Made by a program: the position numbers and the translations under genes. Positions 47,100 to 58,758 of a stretch of DNA of 64,000 nucleotides are shown here, piece after piece. This DNA comes from Berberis thunbergii. Taxonomy: Eukaryota > Streptophyta > Magnoliopsida > Ranunculales > Berberidaceae. The stretch's first letter is position 1. Each line of letters starts with the position of its first letter. The DNA lies in assembly GCA_003290165.1 (NCBI GenBank), contig QNQO01009134.1, positions 62,001 to 126,000 on the forward strand, in the 5' to 3' direction. A model generated the notes under the pieces. That model did no database searches. It had not been told where the DNA came from and saw nothing but the letters and a program-made list of their open reading frames with translations.

Positions 47100-50000
47100 C
47101 GTTGGGTAGGAGATGGATAAGTTTTCAAATCAAGTATAACCAACTCTAACTAGGGGTTGTTAAATTGCCAATTTCTCTAAAAACTTAAGCTCATAAAGAT
47201 GACATATCTAGCATATATCAAGGTCGGAGTCTACGGAACAGGTAGAGTGGACTTCTAATATCAATACTCCCCCTCAGCGCAATGACTGGAAAAATACCTC
47301 AATAATTTTGTTGGGCGTGAATCAAACTTCTAACCTTTTCAAATTGCCAACTTCTCTAAAAGCTTAAGCTTATAGAGAGGACATATCTAACATATATCAA
47401 TGTCGAAATCGACGAAACGGGCGGAGTGAATTTTTAATCTCAATAAAGGTGGCAACGGGTTGTGTCGCATCCTCAAAGGGAGTTAGGAGTTATTTACCAG
47501 AGTCTAATAAAAATTTTGACATGATTGTTTACTCAGTCTTACAAAAATATCTTAAACTAAATAGATACTTAAAGTGTAAAAGTGGCTCTATATTAATATA
47601 TTAAGAATTCATATCTTGGTATATAAGTAATTTATAATAAACTTTTATCAACTTTCATAATCCCCCCTTGAAACATTGCTTATTACTAGTTCTTGAAACC
47701 TCCCTGATTCTAATGGATGGAATGAAAAGTGCGTCACCTCACCTAGGGAAAGAGACTTTTCAAGGATGAAGCAACCGGGGTTAACATAGAAAGCGAGAAC
47801 TAGTTCTTCAAATTGAGATTTGGACCACATTCACTCACACTTCACATTGCATTTCATTTCATTCAAATCACCAATAGAATCTCTATAGATAGATTATATT
47901 ATGTAGATGGTAATTGACAGCTACAAGTGGTGGTTTTCCATTATAAGGAAGGCCTTAAAGTTAGTTAGAATTATTAGAAGAATCCAAAGTTTAACTAAAC
48001 TTTACTATTATGTTATTTTAGTAACAATTTTCTTTTTGTGTGATAAAAGACACCTTAGTCTCTAAGGTATCAAAGTCTTATTTTGTTGTTTTTTCTATCA
48101 CTCTCATTTTTATCATCTTATTGTACTTTTGGGAAAATTTTGGTCGGCATGCTTAATTGGTTTAGCTTTCAACTTTACTTAATGAGAGCATACTTGAGAA
48201 AGATCAAACTGGAGGCTGCCAGTATAAGTATAGGTAGGGATATAGGATATACAAATATACCAAACAAGACTTTAGAAAGTCTAAAACCCAGTTAAAAATG
48301 TTCTCTGATACAACTGAGGAGTAAAGGGGGTTGGGCTTGAAGTCTCTCAAGCTCGTAGCGAAACAGGATACTCTTTCATAATTTCACATTTTGAGTTACT
48401 AGCAAATTAAAATATATATTTAGCTCGTTTGAGCTTCGTTCTAGTTGAAATTTTCAGAAAAATTACGCAGAACAAATAGAAATAACGTATCAAAGTTTTA
48501 TCGTTTCGTTGGTGTCACTAAACCAAATTGGCATATCTGTAACAACTTCCAAAACAATAACATTTTTTTAACTATAACAATTCACCAAACAATTTCAAGT
48601 CAAAATTAAATTTAGAAAAAAAAAATGAAAAACAGTGATACAATAAATTGGATCACTATGAATAGTATCACTTGTAGGACCATACTATTCATGGTGAAAC
48701 AATTATTGTATCACTTTGTTTGTAACAATGTGTAAAATTATTTTGTTGATTGTTATAGCTCAAAAGTATTACTGTTTTGAGTGTTGTTACAAAAATGTCA
48801 ATTTGGCATAGTGTGTTTCTCGATATACGCATTTAGGTCCCTACTATTAAGTATTTTGATAAATTGTTTTTGTGAGTATTTAAGACAATGAGTTAAAACT
48901 TTGATACGTTATTTTTTTATGTTGGTATTTTAATTTTTCTTAAATTTTCAACTCAAACAGAATAGTGGATGACTATAAAATTAAGTGTAAGTATCATAAG
49001 CACTTCAGCTTGAAAATTGGTGAAACACGCAATCATTCATCATTCATCCATATAGTTTGTGATTGTGTTTTACCTATAAATTTTGAATTATTAGAACCCT
49101 ATAATAAAGAATCTTTGATGTGGGGGTCGCTAATCCTTATTATGATTCTTTTTAGCGATTTTTTCCCTCTCATCTCCATTCCACAGGAAAATTCCACTTC
49201 ATCATCTCTTACTTAATTAACTATCATGCATGCATCAATTGTGGAAGTCAATCTGCAAAATATTTATCGAACATCCATGGTCTAAATTCGTCCCTCCTGA
49301 TTCAATTATACTGTCTCGTCATTACCAAGTTCTCCATGTCTTTCTTGATGTTTGATTACGTGATGATAAGAACTACTTGTCAATTTTTTTTTCTTTTAAT
49401 TTTGGGTTTTTTCAGAACATTTGCTACAAGTGAAAGGGACGAGTAAAAAGAAGAAGAAAGAACCAAGAATGTGAATTTTTTTTTTTCTTTTAACTTTGAA
49501 TTTTGAATTTTTACACAACATTCTACCCCTCAGGGTTGTTTCACATAACCATGGAAATTATTTTCTTTGCATGGGAACAAAATAACATTTCTCAACTCAA
49601 AATAATACCCTGCCAAGACTTGGAAGATAAAGAAACATATCATGGTTGTAAAGTCATAGTACGTTAAGGGCGGGGGGATTCCAAATCAATCAAAATTGAT
49701 GGACTAACATCATCCGCATCTTCAGGTATCCTTCTTTTTCTTCACCATCCCTCCAGAATACGGAAGATGTTGTGGTATTTTTCAGTACATTTCTGTGGGA
49801 GCCATTGGCCAGCTGATAATATTTTCTTGTGGCTTTTTCACCGCCCTAAAACACACAGCATATATTCCTTTAAGAATTCGGAAGGAAAGTTATGCATGGA
49901 ACCCCACAAGTTTCATGTGGCAAATGATGAAGAAGACTGTACTTGTTGTAGTCCCCGGCCACTAGCATATTTTATTTTGATGACGACTCGTCTCCTCCCT

Positions 50001-50860
50001 GCTGATATGATGTCATTGTTCGTTTCTGAAAAGTTTATTTGTTTGAGCTCTCTCTTGTGTTTAATTACAGGATCAAAAGTAGGGATGACAATGGATCGGA
50101 TTCAAGTTTTTGTACACGCCGTATGGGTTGTAGTCTTGTTTATGTTCGTACATTCTAACCTACCTCTTTGTGGTGCCTGATTTTTTCAATCACTTTGCAA
50201 CTATACTTTCTCTTGCTCAAATAAATCTTAGATCGGATGAGAAATGTCTTTCAAGTGGGATTTTTTACAAAAAAAAGTATTTCTAACACACTCAAACTAT
50301 TGACATTTCCCTCCCGCTAATTTGGTCAAAATCCTCCTGTGATACTATCTTTTGAATATTTGCAAGATTTATCCCCATCACATTTTTAAAGGTCATCATT
50401 GACATAATGAGTTCAAAGATGCTAATACCAAATGGGAGTGCTTTAGCATCTCTTACCATTTTAGGATTACTGCTTAATCACTGTTATTAGTTTTTAAACA
50501 ATTTTATTGCTTTAATAACACCATAGCAACTTCGTCAACAAAATTTGATTTTAAGCTATTTGCCGTACCATAGAGCATGTCTTTAAAGAAGTAAAAGTTA
50601 AATCAGAGAATAAGTATTAAGCTTCACCTTTTTGGGGCGTTTTATTCATTCAATTTTTTATTATTATTTCCGGTCAATATCAAAATTATTAACATTTTCT
50701 TTAGCAAGTGATAAGTAGTTAAAATTCATAACCTAACACATAATTTTGAATAAAGAGTTTCTAAATTTGTAAGAGCATTCACAATCATTGTCTATTCATC
50801 AAGGAACATCACAACTTAAGGAAAGAAAAATAGTTTGATAATGCGAGGATGGATTGGTAG
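47100..50860. other. Gene-poor stretch with a diverged direct repeat
   Basis: 47170-47260 and 47350-47445 are diverged copies of one sequence (TTCTCTAAAA, CTTAAGCT, GGACATATCTA, CATATATCAA), probably an old retrotransposon remnant. A 137-codon open frame at 49767-50180 has no recognisable domain and I do not support it as a gene. Otherwise nothing seen. Confidence 0.4.
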
Positions 50861-51108
50861 TAGGGCTGAAAACCGAATTGACGGTTCGGTTTTTCACCTA
50901 AATCGTGAACCGAACCGACTAAAATCAAACTAAAATCGAAATAAAACCGAACCGACTGACTATTTTAAACATATTGTATTATTTATATATAAAATATATA
51001 TTATTTATTATATATTCGGTCGGTTCGGTTTGGTCGGTTAAATCACATAGAAACTGAAAACCGAACCGACCACTTCGGTCGGTTTAATCGGTTTTTTGTT
51101 CAACGCTA
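50861..51108. mobile_element. hAT-type MITE (248 bp)
   Basis: Starts TAGGGCTGAAAACCGAA and ends, inverted, TAGCGTTGAACAAAAAACCG, with repeated ACCGAACCGACC/GGTCGGTTCGGT inside. The 8-bp duplication ATTGGTAG flanks it (50853-50860 and 51109-51116). It lies about 0.9 kb upstream of the Dof gene start. Confidence 0.88.
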
Positions 51109-51654
51109 ATTGGTAGACAAAGCTCTAGTCTGGGCATGTACACTTTGGAGGGATGAAGATCAAAACTATCACCTTCCAATAAAGTTGGAAATGAATTTGC
51201 CCATGTTCTGTCCAATTTTTAATTCTGGTTGGACATCATGTTTGCCTGTGACAACTAAGACATATGGTCATTACCCTTTAGTACGTCTTCAGGTTGCCTA
51301 AAGGTTTTGGATTAGTCAGGCAATCAGTTAAGTTGATCATCATCCGATTTGTTTCCCCTGGCCACTTCCAACTTCTTCGAGTTAATATACATTGTTTACC
51401 TATCTTGCTCAAATCTCAAGTTTGGTGTATGGATTGTACTAAACCTGCCCAAGTTTTAGCCCTAATCTCTTCAAAATAAAAGAAAGTCTAGGAACTATTT
51501 TTCAAGTAGTGAATAGTGACCAAACTTCCTTGAATCTGGGGTGGCATGTTTCATTTGCATCCAAGTATAAGGGGGTGACTGAAATTGACCAAACATACAA
51601 TAATATTCTGTTAGGGTTTTCTCTCACTAAATAAGTTATAATCGTCAGCTTGTT

Positions 51655-52024
51655 GTTTCAGTACTCTCACCGCTAGCTCTCTCTCTCCATCCACTATCCA
51701 TGCATGAGGATGAGGAGGATCCACTAACCTCTTTTCCCCCAGCACTGCACCACATAGCATCATAAGAAGGCTTACAGGCTAAGAAATTAACTTCCCCACA
51801 TCTAAAAACCCTAAAAATAAATATTAAGAAGAAATAAATATTAAGAAAACAAAAAGGGAGAGACAGAGAGAACATCAAGAAGATAAATAAAAGCCTTCTC
51901 CTTTATCTTTCCTCCCCTACTCTCTCTATCTCTCTCTGCAACTCTCTTCCCTTGATGTGAATCTCCACTCTCCAAACTCTCTCCTTTGCTTTACAAAAGA
52001 GAAAGAAAGCCAAGATCAACAACC
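51655..52024 (+). promoter_or_regulatory. Dof gene proximal promoter and leader region
   Basis: The stretch before the Dof ATG has pyrimidine tracts such as CTCTCTCTATCTCTCTCTGC at about 51921-51940, common in plant 5' leaders. Runs of AAATAAATATTAAG lie upstream (about 51813-51845). The exact transcription start cannot be fixed from sequence. Confidence 0.4.
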
Positions 52025-53283
52025 ATGGTTTTTTCATCAATTCCTGCTTATCTAGATCCAACCAACTGGCAACAACAACAGGTAACTTCACTGCTAGCTA
52101 ATAATCTTTCATCTTCCATTTCTTTCCTTAGGTCAGCTCCTTCATCAATAAAGCTAAACATTCAAAAGATAAATATTCTCAATACCCTTTTTGCGCGATT
52201 GCTTCATTTTCTTGAATATACCACAAATACTTGATTTCTTCGCTTTTCTTTATGTGTGTTTTGTGTTTTTTTTTTTTTCATTTTTACCAGCAAACCAATC
52301 ATCAGCAACATCAACATGGAAGTAGCAGTCATGATCAGAATCCCCAGCTTCAGCCATCAGTACTACCACCTCCACCAGGTGGTGGGGCTAACTCGGGCTC
52401 GGTCAGACCAGCTTCCATGGCTGATCGTGCCCGCCTAGCTAAGGTGCCACAACCGGAGGTGGCACTTAAATGCCCGCGGTGTGAATCAACCAATACGAAG
52501 TTTTGTTACTTCAACAATTATAGCTTATCACAGCCGCGCCACTTTTGCAAGACTTGCCGACGCTATTGGACTAGAGGGGGTGCACTGAGGAATGTTCCAG
52601 TGGGCGGTGGTTGTAGGAGGAACAAGCGGGGCAAAGGAAGTAGCTCAAAATCTCCAGCTACTAGTGAACAACAACGCCAATCTGGACCTGGTTCGACTAG
52701 TTCAAATCCTTCCAATAGTTGCACCAGTGATATCATGTGCCATATGACTCATCAACTACCAACTCAATTACCCTTCATGAACTCCTTGCATCATTTGACT
52801 GACTATGGTGAAAGTGATATCGGGTTGAATTTTGGTGGAATTCAGCTGCCGGTGGTGGCTCCAAGTGCGGGTGGTGGTAGTGGAAGAACTGACATGGATT
52901 TTCATATGGGAAATAGTTCAGGAGGTGGTGGTGGTGGTGATCATGGTGGTAACATTTTATCTTCTGGAGGCCCCGAGCAGTGGCGAATGCAGCAATTCCC
53001 ATTTCTAGCTGGTTTAGACCCACAACAAGGATTATACCCTTTTGAAGGTGGTGTAGAACAAGGCTATGGAGGAGGCCTCGGTCAGCTTCGTGCAAGGGCG
53101 CCACCAAGTTCAATGGCAATGCATGGACAAATGCCAACTCCTCCAGTAAAAATCGAAGACAATCAAGGGTTGAATCTATCCAGGCAGTTTTTAGGCATTC
53201 CAGGAAATGATCAATACATGGGTGGCAATGCATGGACAGATCTACCAGGTTTCACCTCTTCTTCAACCAACCATATGTTATAA
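52025..53283 (+). CDS. Dof zinc-finger transcription factor (DOF2.4/DOF5.1-like)
   Basis: Two exons, 52025-52081 and 52291-53283, with GT/AG junctions, give 349 residues. Exon 1 encodes [19 protein letters not shown], the characteristic start of the DOF2.4/DOF5.1/DOF3.6 subgroup, so I prefer this spliced start over any ATG inside the intron. Exon 2 has a Gln/His/Pro-rich linker and [19 protein letters not shown], then the single C2-C2 Dof finger (CPRC, 21 residues, CKTC) with [16 protein letters not shown] and [17 protein letters not shown] basic RRNKRGKG segment follows as a likely nuclear signal. The tail has Ser/Gly-rich stretches and ends [16 protein letters not shown], also typical of the subgroup. 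Dof factors bind AAAG sites in nuclear promoters and this subgroup acts in vascular and leaf development. No frame breaks are seen. Neighbours are transposons only. Confidence 0.96.
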
Positions 53284-54561
53284 TTTCGACGAGCTACTTC
53301 TAGACGAAAGTTCCATTAGTTCTTATTAGTACATCAAAGTTTTATAGAAAATTGGGGTGGGTCAAAGAAAGTTCCATATCAAGCACTTGCAAGTTTCAAC
53401 GTCCCATCAATTGTTCTAGAATGGTGAAATTCAAACATGGATCAAGGAACCTGCAGTCTTCTACCGAGCAACTACTAGTAGTAGTGGTAGGCATCTTTAT
53501 TATTTTTATTTTTATTTTTTGGGTTTGTTTATGTTGTATTTTATGGGCATGTTTGCAGAAGTGGATGTATGAAATCATGGAGTTTGATGGATATTTGACA
53601 TGGACAATTGTTAGAATTCATATCATTTGAGTTGTAGCGAGTTTAACTCTTAAATATCGAAGCTTCTTTAAGTACAAAATTTTCTTCTTCCTGTTATCTG
53701 GGGTTGCATTAGGCCAATTTCTTCCATTCTTGAAGTACGACTACAAAATTACCCATTTTTGTTATTGTACTTGTTGGTATTGATAGATATGTTACGAGTA
53801 AAGACAAATGGAAATCAAGATTGTGGTTGCATATTCTAGATGGATTTGATCAGTAAGACAACAATTTCAAGAGTATTTGTCATTTTGTATTCAAATGTCA
53901 TCAAAACAAATTAAACAGGTAAAAGTTCTTATGGTTGTATGCTTTGGTGAGGGACTGAAGCATGAAATTGTCGTCATATATATTGCACTCTAGCTAGAAC
54001 AAAAGGTATAACTAGTACTCCATTTGCAAAGGCCTCACTCATTAAACGAAGAGAAGTTACACACAATTTGAGTGCAGGACTAGTACACTGTAAATAACCT
54101 CATTTGGGAAGAAAGGAAAGCTATTGCTCTCTTTGCAAAGAGTGGAGGAGAAGAATTTCGGAGGGAAAGATTTTGAATTTTGTGTTCATATGAGTTGGTC
54201 AAATTCAAGCTCCCTTTGCAGACAAGTCTCTTGTTCTTTTTAGGAGATTTACCTGAGAGAGAAGTTTGTTACTTTCACCAGTTTGGTAACTGCACATTCT
54301 TGCATGTAAGTGAGTGCAAAAACTAATATAGAAAGGAAGGAAGAAGAGAGAAGAGGGAGATGGGGGTTGCGTTATTTATATGATGAAGTTTGAATGATTT
54401 TGTCATAATAACAAAGCATTATTAATGTACTTGTAATTTGGAGAGAGTGATGGATGTGCAGAAGAAACATAAACAGGACACCAAATGAAAACAAACAATG
54501 TAATATAAGAGAGGCCAAAAACCCACACAAAACCAAGTGAGATTTGGTTTGGAACCAAAAA
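53284..54561. other. Dof 3' region and intergenic DNA
   Basis: The Dof 3' UTR probably occupies the first few hundred bases. I cannot fix the polyadenylation site. No other gene is seen. Confidence 0.4.
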
Positions 54562-54665
54562 TCTAGAGAGCCAGGCCAGCCCAATACCATCCATCATCCT
54601 AGAGATGCTGGAAATGGGTCAATCTCTAAGATGATGTATGGTATTGGGCTGGCCTGGCTCTCTAG
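54562..54665 (+). repeat. Near-perfect 45-bp-arm hairpin (possible MIR-like or MITE)
   Basis: TCTAGAGAGCCAGGCCAGCC followed by CAATACCAT... pairs with its inverted copy ending GGCTGGCCTGGCTCTCTAGA, with only about two mismatches in 45 pairs and a loop of about 15 bases. Size and arms would fit a young plant miRNA precursor. The near-perfect pairing also fits a very small foldback transposon. I do not recognise a known miRNA in either arm. Confidence 0.7.
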
Positions 54666-54669
54666 ACTT

Positions 54670-56650
54670 GCTCGGTTTGGAATGGAAGGGAAACATAGAG
54701 AGAATAAAAAAAGAGAAGGAAATAAGCAAACATCAAGGAACATATATATATATATCAGATCCACCAACAATGGATCTTTCTCTTATTTCCCTACATCAGG
54801 TGTTGACTGGCGTTACTCAACTCCATTGCTTCTCTTTCAACATGTGCTCTGATGCCTAAATGACAACCGTTGAGATCAATGCATCAAGATATATGATTTT
54901 ACCTTGGAGGATAAATAAATAAAAAAATTTAAGTGATTATTGTAGATGATATTATAATAATGGGGTAAGAATAAGACAGATGATTCAACTACAAAGGAAG
55001 GAATCTATGTAGATTTTTGCTTTTGAAAGGTCCAAGGCTGTAATGCATAGTAATAACGAATAAAGCAATCCCAACCCCAGTAAGTAACAATAAAGCTAGC
55101 TACAACTTCTCTCACTTTTTCTTTCTCTATTTCTCTCTCTGTGAGTGTAGTATAGTAAGGTGTTGCAGTCATGGAGAGACGCACAGAATTAGTAGAGATC
55201 GTAGTACTGTGTAGCAGAGGAAGCATGGATAGAAAAGCAAAAGGTAAATGAAAATCCTCCCTCCCTCCCATGGTGGGTTGTATATCTGAAACAGAACCCA
55301 TCAACAGCAATAGAAGCAAAATCCCACCAACAACATTGGCTCAGAAATCCAAGCAAACGCACTATGTCTAATGATCATAGTAAGTAATTGGGGTTCTATC
55401 TATGGATGTGATAGATATGTATTGATGAATCGATGTAGGGTTGAATGAATGGATGCCCGCCCCACAAACACATGGATAGGCATGAGATGTTCCCTCTGTT
55501 TCTATGGTAGCTTTCACTTTTGAGACGTCCTTGTTGTTTTACTTACTAACACACACATTACAGACATCGGTCTCTTTTTCTCTCTGAATCGATGAAGGAA
55601 AGGAACCAAGGAAGGAAAAGCGCCCATATTTCATGCTGTTATCAGATCTCACGTTCTCCCACATGTGCTCTAGTTAGACCACCTCAATCATATATTTGTC
55701 ATGTCAACAGAGATTCCCAAGTCACTTGCTAGATCAGCTCAATCATATATTTTTAATCACTCACACGGTTTTACTAAGACTGAGACGCGCTTAATGTACG
55801 TCATGCAACTTATTTATTAGAGTATACAAATAATATTGGACATGATTTTGAGGACAATTTAAGATTAAGAAATGAATTGGAACTTTCTAGAGGTACACCC
55901 CACGCACTCATATATACACTGATGTCTGCATTTCATTTCTGTTGTTTCCTTTGTGAGCAACTGAGCATTGTAGGTCCTCCTTGAACACCAAGCAAACCAC
56001 TAGGGTAAACTAATCAAGTAAAACAAGTTTCTTTGCTAATCTTGCTGTTGTCTGCATATAATTAATACATTTACCGGGAATGGAAACTAACACATTGGAT
56101 TCCAATAAATGACACATCGAGGCAAACATGATCAAGACACATGGACTGAAATACAAAACATCGATGGAGGATCTTAAGGACGTGTGTTTTCGGTGTTGTT
56201 AAGATCTGTAGCAATAAGTTTAGCCCAATCATTGATTATCAATTAACAAAGATGTATATCACATTTTACACATCTCTGGACCTAATCTTGTCAAGTAGGA
56301 TCTCTTATTGACAATATAAAACACTTTAAATTGTTTTTTTTTCTTTCTCGCATGAATGTTATCAAGTCGTGTACAGTATGTCAAGTAGGATTGATTAGAT
56401 TATATTGCATGGAAATTGGCTTTGTGGAGCACTAACTAATTTTATTTGTCTTCTAGTTAAGGTTCTTGGATATATCTCCCTAATTACTCATTAGTGTGTA
56501 GCATATATTTGATACATCAACCTGGACCACAAAAACACTGAAAAACCAACATTTTTCTTTTGAGTGGGGATTACGAAGTTAGAAGTTCCAATATAAATAT
56601 TAAAAAATAAAATAAATACAAAGGTTGTTAAATAATCAATATTAAAAAAA
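54670..56650. other. No gene seen
   Basis: Contains an (AT)n run at 54741-54754. A few short open frames, including one of 104 codons on the minus strand at 55005-55319, show no recognisable domain. Confidence 0.4.
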
Positions 56651-56704
56651 TCCACGACCACAAGGTTAAGATCCTTGTGCTCTACCAACTGAGCTAGATG
56701 GGTT
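56651..56704 (-). pseudogene. Truncated tRNA-Lys(CTT) sequence
   Basis: The minus strand reads CATCTAGCTCAGTTGGTAGA, GCACAAGGATCTTAACCTTG, then TGGTCGTGGA. This matches the first roughly 53 bases of plant tRNA-Lys with anticodon CTT: D arm with A box, anticodon arm and variable loop. The T arm (B box) and 3' acceptor strand are missing, replaced by T-rich DNA. A second, shorter copy of the D-arm part lies next to it at about 56705-56733. Confidence 0.75.
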
Positions 56705-56739
56705 GCACTCTACCAACTTAGCTAGATGAGCTTGGTGTC

Positions 56740-57930
56740 GATGCTTATCATGGTTTTCTATTTGATCTATAATGCACATGCAACATGCAACATACACTTA
56801 AATAGCTTCATAAATTAGGTAAAGTTAGGTTAATCATTTAAACCACAACAATAATAATAATACTAAACGAAGGAAGTCAAGACTCCTAGAAAAAATATTT
56901 TAAATTGGTATTTTTCGTGTGTCCAATGAAAGTTGATGCATGTAATGCCTTAAGTTTATTTTTCTTTTTTTATGGCTGATATAATATTTCTAATTTTAAA
57001 TTCAAAAGGAGCGTAATTTATTAGGTTGGTAAATGCAATTCAAAGAGTGTTTCAATAACATTTCTCTTGCTAAAGATATGATAGGAGTACAAGCAGAGTT
57101 TCAAGGGAAGAGGAGAATGAATGGTTTGACCAATCATGGAAATAAGAGCTTGTGCTTTTTACAAAAGGAGAGATGCATGGCTCCACAAGCTAAATTTTTG
57201 GAAAATTGTGTGGTCCAATGTGTAGAAGAAGAAGAAGATGATTTGAGAACTCATCATCATAAGTTGCCATCCCTCCAGTCGAGGAGGTGTTAGAGAAGAA
57301 GAAGTGGTGAATACCATATTTCAACTTTTTTGTTGTGATGTTGTCGAGAGAGGAGGACCAGGACCATGGACCATTGTACGTGGTCATAACAATTCCCAAA
57401 CCATAAAAAAAGATTTAAAAAAAAAAAAAAAAAAGATAAAAAGATTAGATTCATGGGGTCTAGGGTATAGTTTACTACATGTTATATTCCCCCATTATCA
57501 TCAGCAAGTTAATTATGATAAGGTTAACATCATCGCTTTATGATAAGGTTTTGCAATCCTACAAAAGAGTCATCGTGGGGGATCTCTGTTGGATTTGATG
57601 TCAAAGTAATCTGCATGCACATCGTCATTGTCATTTGTTGGTGTTTATATAAAATGTTGATAGCCAATTGAAAAGAATCATCCATGCTGAATATCAAAGT
57701 CTGAAAATTTTGCTTGTTTGGCTCCACATGCATAAGAATAATTAAATCTATAGTAAAGTTTATAAAGATACATAGCACAAATACGAAGGTTGAGGTTTAA
57801 GTTTATGATTTTCAGTGTGTTCTTAGCCACTAATTAGACAATTTCTCAAATTATTAAAAAGGAATTGAGTCTTAACTCAAGTAGAATAACTTTTTTTATG
57901 TACCAGTGGCCTGGCCATACTACACTTAAG
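56740..57930. other. No gene seen
   Basis: AT-rich. An 86-codon plus-strand open frame at 57033-57293 has no recognisable domain and is not supported as a gene. Confidence 0.4.
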
Positions 57931-57935
57931 ATTAC

Positions 57936-58074
57936 TATTGAGAATATATTACGAATATCCTGATTGTATATTCTCACAATATTCTCTGGATTAGTTTGTA
58001 TATAAACAGGTGATTGTAAATGAGAAAAAAACACAATACACACAAATCATTTCCTTTGTGTCTAACATTTTATC
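57936..58074 (+). repeat. Left LTR with about 85-bp internal deletion
   Basis: 139 bp, starting TATTGAGAATATATTACG and ending TTTTATCA. It is collinear with the right LTR except that about 85 bp after CCTGATTG (right LTR about 63188-63272) are missing. Both LTRs start TA and not the usual TG. Confidence 0.9.
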
Positions 58075-58087
58075 ATGGTATCAGAGC
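58075..58087 (+). other. Primer binding site
   Basis: TGGTATCAGAGCG, complementary to the 3' end of initiator methionine tRNA, immediately follows the left LTR. Confidence 0.92.
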
Positions 58088-58149
58088 GTATCATAGGGAG
58101 AACAGGTACCTGGTTGAAACCTCTTAATGAAAAGGGTTTCTTTGAATAA

Positions 58150-58465
58150 GAAGGAACGAAGAAGAAGAACCTCAGGAACCTGATCGATCCTAATCGATCG
58201 TAATCGAACCTGAACAGTGAACCTTGCTGAACTGAACTGATCGATCCTAATCGATTCTTATCGATCCAAATCCAAGCTCCAGGAACCATCGCCATCTGAT
58301 TCAGATCTGATCGATCCTGATCGAAGCTCCAGAAACCTGATCGATCCCAATCGATCCTGATCCAAGCTGATTGATCCTGATCCAATCGATTCCAATCGAT
58401 CCTGATCCAATCGATCCCAATCTGATTGATCCTGATCCAAGCTCCAGGAACCGTCGCCATCGCAC
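58150..58465 (+). repeat. Degenerate GATCGATCC/AATCGATCC array in the copia leader
   Basis: Many imperfect copies of TGATCGATCCTGATCCAA and ATCCTAATCGATC fill the untranslated leader between primer site and gag. They create multiple short palindromes (GATCGATC). Confidence 0.8.
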
Positions 58466-58758
58466 CAAGAGGAAGACACCGGCGAGAAGAAATCAGCGAG
58501 TAAAAGAAAGAACAGAAAAGAAAAGATCAGCGAGAAGAGATCGCACCAATCTGTCCCTGTTTATGTTTCTCTGTTTTTTTTTGTTTTGTTTCTCTGTAAT
58601 GCACAAGTAAAAGAAAGAACAGAAAAGAAAAGAAAATAAACGAGAAAAAAAAGGGAATATATTAAACCAAAAAAAAAAATCTTTGTTTCTCTACGTGAGG
58701 AGCAGTCAGAGCCGCAACTTTACTTCTTTCTGCGGCATTTTAAAATTTCTTTTTGAAC

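Noticed and set aside
49767..50180. 137-codon open frame on the plus strand
   Set aside because: No recognisable domain, odd composition, no splice or promoter context and surrounded by gene-poor DNA. It can arise by chance.
52775..53233. 152-codon minus-strand frame over the Dof exon
   Set aside because: It is the antisense shadow of the Gly/Ser-rich Dof coding sequence.
54562..54665. Calling this hairpin a known conserved miRNA
   Set aside because: Neither arm matches a conserved plant miRNA that I recognise. Only a structural candidate can be supported.
55005..55319. 104-codon minus-strand frame beginning with a hydrophobic stretch
   Set aside because: The hydrophobic start resembles a signal peptide, but the rest has no family features and the region is low-complexity.
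58501..58660. Tandem duplication AGTAAAAGAAAGAACAGAAA in the copia leader
   Set aside because: It occurs twice but is simple purine-rich sequence within the leader and adds nothing beyond the repeat already described.
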